DNA of 64,000 nt from JAVWIF01 sp036639635. Its GTDB lineage: Bacteria; Bacillota_I; Bacilli_A; Erysipelotrichales; Erysipelotrichaceae. The DNA lies in the NCBI GenBank assembly GCA_036639635.1, contig JAVWIF010000003.1, positions 20,886-84,885 on the forward strand. The letters are read 5' to 3'. The position numbers were made by a program, and so were the translations under genes. The stretch's first letter is position 1; every line of letters starts with the position of its first letter. Below the pieces are notes generated by a model, which saw only the letters and a program-made list of their open reading frames with translations, made no database searches and had not been told where the DNA came from. Below are positions 59,607 through 64,000 of this stretch, piece by piece.

Positions 59607-60376
59607 AAAGACACCACCACCATCACAAAGAAGAAACAAATAAAGTTAAATACTAAAGAGTCAACACGGTCAATAACTCCACCATGTCCTGGTAACAAAT
59701 CAGAAAAATCCTTAATCTGAAAATTACGTTTCATTGCACTAAAAGCCAAATCACCGATTTGTCCTGTTATCGCTAATAGCACACTAGCTATAGAAATTTC
59801 TAATATGCTCATACTATTAATAAAGAAATATGCAAATGCGAAAGATAACAGTGCACCTATAAACCATCCACCAATTGCTCCTTCCACTGTTTTCTTAGGA
59901 GAAATACGTTCATTTAATTTATGTTTACCAAAAAAGCGACCACAGAAATAAGCTCCAGTATCACAACCATAAGTAGCAACCATAATATACCAAATCATCA
60001 ACGGATCCCTTGTATAGATACTTATAAAGACACGAGCAATGGCAAAGAATAATATAATATAACTAATACATAAAAATGCATCTTTTGTATGAAACTTCTC
60101 CGTAAAGACCGGAATTGATAAAAACAATAATGTAAAAACACCCAATAAAGGTAACATTAATATTTCTTTTGAAAACATTAATGCAAATACGCAAGCAATC
60201 GCTAATGGTTTCACGATAAAAGGCCACTTTGCTTTTGTATCACTTAAGCAAAGCATTTCAATACCACCAGAAATCACAACAAACGCTAATAATGCCCGGA
60301 TTAACCACCCACCAAAGAGAAGGGGTGGAACCACACAAAGGATAATTATTATCGATGTAATCAAGCGTGTCTTCAT
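59603..60376 (-). CDS. cdsA: Phosphatidate cytidylyltransferase
   Basis: Makes CDP-diacylglycerol from phosphatidic acid and CTP. 257 residues, multiple hydrophobic helices, with the CDP-DAG synthase motif near the C terminus: GQIGDLAFSAMKRNFQIKDFSDLLPGHGGVIDRVDS. Start after GGAGGATT; overlaps dxr by 4 bases and follows uppS by 1 base. Confidence 0.94.
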   Translation of the reverse strand: MKTRLITSIIIILCVVPPLLFGGWLIRALLAFVVISGGIEMLCLSDTKAKWPFIVKPLAIACVFALMFSKEILMLPLLGVFTLLFLSIPVFTEKFHTKDAFLCISYIILFFAIARVFISIYTRDPLMIWYIMVATYGCDTGAYFCGRFFGKHKLNERISPKKTVEGAIGGWFIGALLSFAFAYFFINSMSILEISIASVLLAITGQIGDLAFSAMKRNFQIKDFSDLLPGHGGVIDRVDSLVFNFICFFFVMVVVSL

Positions 60377-60377
60377 T

Positions 60378-61082
60378 TTATAATCCTCCAAAACGACGAT
60401 TCCGCTTTGTATATTCATCCAATGCTTTTTCTAATTCAAGTGTATTAAAATCAGGCCAAGCAACATCGCTAAAAATAAGTTCTGCATAAGCTATTTGCCA
60501 TAACAAAAAATTGCTAATGCGTTCTTCCCCGCTAGTCCGTATCATCAAATCTAAATTAGGCATTTCTTTTGTCATCATATAGGTTCCAAATTCTTCTACA
60601 TCAATATCATTTGCTCTTTTACCATCTAGAACATCTTGGGCATAGTTTCGTGCCGCTAACGTAATTTCACGCTGTGAGCCATAATTAACCGCTAAACATA
60701 AATTTAAGCCTGTATTGGTCTTTGTTTTTTCAACCGCAGATTCAATTACTTTTTGTGTTTCATTAGGAAAGCGATCTAATTCTCCTAAAAAAGTAACACG
60801 AATATTATTTTTATTCAAATCTGCTAAATAACGATTAAAAAACATTTTGGGTAACTTACATAAGTAATCTACTTCACTTTTTGGTCGTTTCCAATTTTCC
60901 GTAGAAAAAGCATAGCAAGTAAGCGCCTTTACACCAAAATTATTACATTCTATTGCTATTTTTCTTACATTTTCTGCACCTTGTTTATGACCTGCAGTCC
61001 TTGGCAATCCTTTTGCGGTTGCCCATCTTCCATTACCATCCATTATAATCGCAATATGTTGCGGTATTATTCTTTTATTCAT
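60378..61082 (-). CDS. uppS: Isoprenyl transferase (undecaprenyl diphosphate synthase)
   Basis: cis-Prenyltransferase making undecaprenyl diphosphate for cell-wall synthesis. 234 residues: HIAIIMDGNGRWA with the catalytic Asp15, GHKQGAENVRKI, TCYAFSTENWKRP, LCLAVNYGSQREI, IRTSGEERISNFLLWQIAYAELIF. Start at 61082 with AAGGAG upstream, earlier codons in frame are not used. Confidence 0.95.
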   Translation of the reverse strand: MNKRIIPQHIAIIMDGNGRWATAKGLPRTAGHKQGAENVRKIAIECNNFGVKALTCYAFSTENWKRPKSEVDYLCKLPKMFFNRYLADLNKNNIRVTFLGELDRFPNETQKVIESAVEKTKTNTGLNLCLAVNYGSQREITLAARNYAQDVLDGKRANDIDVEEFGTYMMTKEMPNLDLMIRTSGEERISNFLLWQIAYAELIFSDVAWPDFNTLELEKALDEYTKRNRRFGGL

Positions 61083-61196
61083 AGGAACAACTCCTTCTAC
61101 ACCATCTGTATAAGAAAATTTATTTAACGTTAGTATTATATCATATTTTTCCTCTTCAAACACCCTAAATAAGTAAGAACACATCAAAACATAGTG

Positions 61197-61232
61197 AAAA
61201 AAAGAAGTTCATCAACTACGTGAACTTCTCAC
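61197..61232 (-). terminator. Terminator after frr
   Basis: Minus strand GAAGTTCA / TGAACTTC with loop and seven T, directly after the frr stop codon; uppS then starts a new transcription unit. Confidence 0.8.
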
Positions 61233-61236
61233 AATC

Positions 61237-61779
61237 TTAAACGCTCATAATTTCTTTTGTTTTAGCAGCAACTATTGAATCAATTTTTTTACCAAATTCA
61301 TCTGTGATTTTTTGAATTTTTTCTTCTAATACTTTTTTACTATCTGTACTTTGTTCTTTATCTTTTTTAACAAAATCATTACCTTCACGACGTACATTAC
61401 GAATCGCAATTTTTGCTTCCTCACCAATTTTATCAGCGTCTTTTGTTAATTGTTTACGACGTTCTTCGGTTAAAGAAGGTACATTTAAACGAATACATTC
61501 CCCATCATTTTGTGGTACTAAACCAACATCTGAAGTAGAAATAGCACGTTCAATATCCTTTAATGTTCCTTTATCATAAGGTGTAACAACTAACTGACGT
61601 CCTTCTACTACTTTAACAGCAGCAACTTGACCAATAGGTGTAGGACTTCCATAATACTCAAAATTTACATGATCAAGAATAGAAGCATTGGCCATACCTG
61701 TACGAATTTTCTTTAAGTTCTCGTTTAAAAGATCAATAGTTTTATCCATTTTATGTCTTGTAGTTTCTAAAATATCCAT
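61237..61779 (-). CDS. frr: Ribosome recycling factor
   Basis: Releases ribosomes with EF-G after termination. 180 residues, with LKKIRTGMANASILDHVNFEYYGSPTPIGQVAAVKV, LVVTPYDKGTLKDIERAI, RLNVPSLTEERRKQL and AIRNVRREGND. Slightly shorter than the 185 of E. coli. Follows pyrH by 4 bases. Confidence 0.96.
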   Translation of the reverse strand: MDILETTRHKMDKTIDLLNENLKKIRTGMANASILDHVNFEYYGSPTPIGQVAAVKVVEGRQLVVTPYDKGTLKDIERAISTSDVGLVPQNDGECIRLNVPSLTEERRKQLTKDADKIGEEAKIAIRNVRREGNDFVKKDKEQSTDSKKVLEEKIQKITDEFGKKIDSIVAAKTKEIMSV

Positions 61780-61783
61780 TTTC

Positions 61784-62497
61784 TTATTTCCTTTCTTTTG
61801 TTATCACAGTACCTGTGATATCGCCTTTTACTGCTTTTAAAATATTTCCTTGTTCATTCATATTAAACACTACCAAATCAATATCGTTATCCATACACAT
61901 ACTAGTAGCCGTTGTATCCATAACTGCTAAATTTTGTTTAATTAAATCCATATACGTAAGTTTATCATATTTTAGCGCTTCAGGATGTGTTTTAGGATCC
62001 GCATTATAAACGCCATCAACACCATTTTTAGCCATTAAAATTACATCTGCTTTAATTTCGCTAGCACGCAGTGCTGCTGTTGTATCCGTTGAAAAGTAAG
62101 GATTACCAGTCCCTGCGCCAAAAATAACAATACGATCTTTCTCTAAATGACGAATTGCTTTACGAACAATAAATGGTTCTGCAACTTTTTGCATCTCAAT
62201 AGCCGTTTGTACACGTGTAGGGACACCTTCTTGTTCCAAAGCACTTTGTACTGCCAAAGCATTTATAACTGTTCCTAGCATACCCATATAGTCTGCCTGC
62301 ACTCTTTCAATACCCATGGACTCAACCATTTTACCACGAATAAAGTTACCACCACCAACAACAATTGCTAAATCAATACCTAACTCATGAACCTCTTTTA
62401 ACTCTTTTGCTAAAGAAGATAATATTTTAGGATCAAAAGAATTACCAGGAGAAGATAACGCTTCTCCACTAAGTTTTAACAATACACGTTTATACAT
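61784..62497 (-). CDS. pyrH: UMP kinase
   Basis: UMP to UDP in pyrimidine nucleotide synthesis. 237 residues: RVLLKLSGEALSS, IVVGGGNFIRG, GAGTGNPYFSTDTTAALRA, AKNGVDGVYNADPK. Start at 62497 after AAGGTGGATG. Its promoter region holds a 10-base inverted repeat and an apparent TATAAT. Confidence 0.96.
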   Translation of the reverse strand: MYKRVLLKLSGEALSSPGNSFDPKILSSLAKELKEVHELGIDLAIVVGGGNFIRGKMVESMGIERVQADYMGMLGTVINALAVQSALEQEGVPTRVQTAIEMQKVAEPFIVRKAIRHLEKDRIVIFGAGTGNPYFSTDTTAALRASEIKADVILMAKNGVDGVYNADPKTHPEALKYDKLTYMDLIKQNLAVMDTTATSMCMDNDIDLVVFNMNEQGNILKAVKGDITGTVITKERK

Positions 62498-62550
62498 TTC
62501 ACATCCACCTTTTTTCTATTGTAAATTCCAATCACGAACCCACTTCTTTC

Positions 62551-62596
62551 ATTATAAAGAAAAATGTTCAAAAAAGAAAGAGAAAGTTGAACATTT
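62551..62596. promoter_or_regulatory. Inverted repeat and -10 upstream of pyrH
   Basis: AAATGTTCAA (62562-62571) and TTGAACATTT (62587-62596) are 10-base arms around a 15-base spacer; TATAAT on the minus strand lies at 62551-62556. Could be a regulatory operator or a hairpin in the tsf-pyrH spacer. Confidence 0.4.
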
Positions 62597-62597
62597 C

Positions 62598-62626
62598 CAA
62601 AAAAAAAGACACAGTGCGTGTCTTAT
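62598..62626 (-). terminator. Terminator after tsf
   Basis: Minus strand AAGACAC-GCACT-GTGTCTT followed by a T run, just after the tsf stop codon. Confidence 0.8.
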
Positions 62627-63513
62627 TTATTAAAAGCTTGACTCATTACTTCTTCTGCAAAGTTATCTTCGCGTTTTTCAATACCTTCTCCAACTGCATA
62701 ACGAATAAAGCTTACTACTTCACAGCCACATTCTTTCACGTATTGTCCAACTTTTTGATCAGGGTTTAAGAAGAATTCTTGTTCAACTAAACAAGCATCT
62801 CTTAAGTTTTTAGATACTTTTCCTTCAATAATACCAGCTAACACTTTTTCTGGTTTGTTTGCTAATTTTGGATCGTTTTTTACGATTTCAACTTGTACTG
62901 CACGTTCATGATCAACAATTTCTTTAGGCATCTCATCACGTGATACATATTGAGGGTTCATACTAGCAACTTGCATTGCTAAGTCTTTTGCTACTTTTTC
63001 ATCAGCTTTTCCTTTTAATACAACTAGTGCAGAAATTTTTCCACCCATGTGAATATAAGAACCGAAGAATTCATCATCGCTTTTTTCAACTACAGCTACA
63101 CGACGTAACGTAATTTTTTCACCAATTGTAGCAGTTGCACTAGTAACTAGTTCAGCAACACTTGTATTGTTCACGCTACAAGCTAATGTTTCTTCAACAT
63201 TGGCAGGTTTTTGAGTTAATAAAACTTCTTGTACACTATCTAATAAACCAAGAAATTGTTCATTTTTCGCTACAAAGTCAGTTTCTGAATTCACTTCAAA
63301 AATAACACCAGTAGAACCATCAACAGCAGCTCTTGATAATCCTTCAGCAGCGATACGATCGCCCTTTTTCTCAGCTTTTGCAATTCCTTTTTCACGAAGC
63401 CAGTCAACTGAACTAGCCATATCTCCATCACATTCAGTTAAAGCTTTTTTACAGTCCATCATACCAGCGCCAGTTTTTGCACGCAATTCTTTTACTAATT
63501 GAGCAGTAATCAT
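62623..63513 (-). CDS. tsf: Elongation factor Ts
   Basis: Nucleotide exchange factor of EF-Tu. 296 residues: VKELRAKTGAGMMDCKKAL at the N terminus, SETDFVAKNEQF, the core HIHMGGKISALVVLKG-type segment (YIHMGGKISALVVLKGKA) and the C-terminal VEQEFFLNPDQKVGQYV. Standard length. It follows rpsB by 20 bases. Confidence 0.96.
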   Translation of the reverse strand: MITAQLVKELRAKTGAGMMDCKKALTECDGDMASSVDWLREKGIAKAEKKGDRIAAEGLSRAAVDGSTGVIFEVNSETDFVAKNEQFLGLLDSVQEVLLTQKPANVEETLACSVNNTSVAELVTSATATIGEKITLRRVAVVEKSDDEFFGSYIHMGGKISALVVLKGKADEKVAKDLAMQVASMNPQYVSRDEMPKEIVDHERAVQVEIVKNDPKLANKPEKVLAGIIEGKVSKNLRDACLVEQEFFLNPDQKVGQYVKECGCEVVSFIRYAVGEGIEKREDNFAEEVMSQAFNK

Positions 63514-63533
63514 TTTATATATCCTCCGTTTAC

Positions 63534-64000
63534 TTATTCTACAGGTTTGCTAACAGGTGCGCTTGTTGGAGCACTTGTTGTGTTATCACTTGCAGGTCTT
63601 GTATTTTCGCGTTTTACATAAGGAGCTCTTGTAGCATTGTTACCACGGTAATTGCTGCTACCACCACTACGGTTACGGTCATAAGGACGACGGTTACGAC
63701 GTTCTTCATTTCTTTGACGGCGACGTCTGTCATTCTCTGCAATTTGTTCTTCTACATTTACAATAACATCAGCCATTGTAACATCTTTTTCATTTGCATC
63801 AACATTGTGAGCAACACTTAATAATCCACCTTTAGCTTCAACAATAGCATCAGCCATTAAAGTAGTAATTAATTTAACTGCACGAATTGCATCATCATTA
63901 GAAGCAATTGGGAAGTCAACAGTTTCTGGGTCACAGTTAGTATCAACCATTGCAAATACAGGAATACCTAATTTCTTAGCTTCTGCAACTGCATTGTGTT
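63534..64000 (-). CDS. rpsB: 30S ribosomal protein S2 (partial, with long Arg/Asn-rich tail)
   Basis: The gene runs off the window end; the visible part starts in NAVAEAKKLGIPVFAMVDTNCDPETVDFPIASNDDA, clear S2, continuing to AIRAVKLITTLMADAIVEAKGG. Beyond the usual end it has an additional ~65 residues: an acidic stretch, then RRRRQRNEERRNRRPYDRNR and a low-complexity Gly/Asn/Ser/Thr/Pro end. Such tails occur in some Firmicutes S2 but are not part of the conserved fold. Confidence 0.94.
   Translation of the reverse strand, partial: HNAVAEAKKLGIPVFAMVDTNCDPETVDFPIASNDDAIRAVKLITTLMADAIVEAKGGLLSVAHNVDANEKDVTMADVIVNVEEQIAENDRRRRQRNEERRNRRPYDRNRSGGSSNYRGNNATRAPYVKRENTRPASDNTTSAPTSAPVSKPVE

Noticed and set aside
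1..64000. Mobile elements, CRISPR arrays, prophage, tRNA or rRNA genes
   Set aside because: No transposase, integrase, repeat-spacer pattern, or cloverleaf-like sequence was seen; absence is by visual reading only.

Overview
The window is AT-rich DNA with ordinary housekeeping synteny of a low-GC Gram-positive bacterium (Firmicutes), and I see no mobile element, prophage, CRISPR array or tRNA. Family content (three T-box leaders, CcpA, PepV, DegV, YebC, 6S RNA beside aspS, an AroE-AroK fusion, small Asp23/DUF948/YtxH-type proteins) fits an Erysipelotrichia-like lineage; that placement is an inference from gene style, not from a marker-gene comparison. The organism is very probably an endospore former: spoIIIAH, cse60, dipicolinate synthase (dpaA/dpaB), spo0A, spoIIP and gpr are all here.

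Layout. 1-6.9 kb: xseA (cut by the window edge), nusB, a 5'-nucleotidase, an Asp23-family protein, spoIIIAH, a divergent RelA/SpoT-domain protein, ribF, truB and ttcA. 6.9-15 kb: an HD-domain protein, 6S RNA, aspS-hisS behind a T-box, yebC, leuS behind a T-box and a small membrane protein. 15-21 kb: nfnB-nfnA (electron-bifurcating transhydrogenase type), then aroD diverging from an aroE-aroK fusion and aroF; the latter pair has a leader peptide rich in Tyr/Phe codons and a terminator, a likely aromatic amino-acid attenuator. 21-34 kb: peptidases, DegV, a radical SAM protein, small membrane proteins, transporters, pyrimidine nucleoside phosphorylase, an RsuA-type pseudouridine synthase, a MurJ-type flippase, a lipoprotein, and a 54-residue DUF1540 gene. 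34-37 kb: cse60 and the dpaA-dpaB-dapA spore-core operon. 37-44.6 kb: tyrS (T-box), ccpA, the ytxH/ytxG-like pair, murC, an acidic protein in the slot where Bacillus has sftA, thioredoxin, trmB, pepV.

44.6-57 kb: pnp and rpsO (with a possible S15 autoregulatory pseudoknot), an Ig-like surface protein, hemW, a Spo0A homologue whose receiver has lost the phosphoacceptor Asp, an unknown winged-helix-like protein, lepA, a candidate small RNA, aqpZ, fmt, spoIIP and gpr. 57-64 kb: rpsT on the plus strand, then the classical block rseP-dxr-cdsA-uppS-frr-pyrH-tsf-rpsB read on the minus strand, with rpsB cut by the window edge.

The most interesting items are the aromatic attenuator at 18.6-18.8 kb, the phosphorylation-site-less Spo0A at 49.3-50.0 kb, the three-hairpin candidate small RNA at 53.0 kb, the rpsO leader, and forespore-type promoter motifs at gpr/spoIIP. 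All promoter and RNA-structure calls were made by eye.
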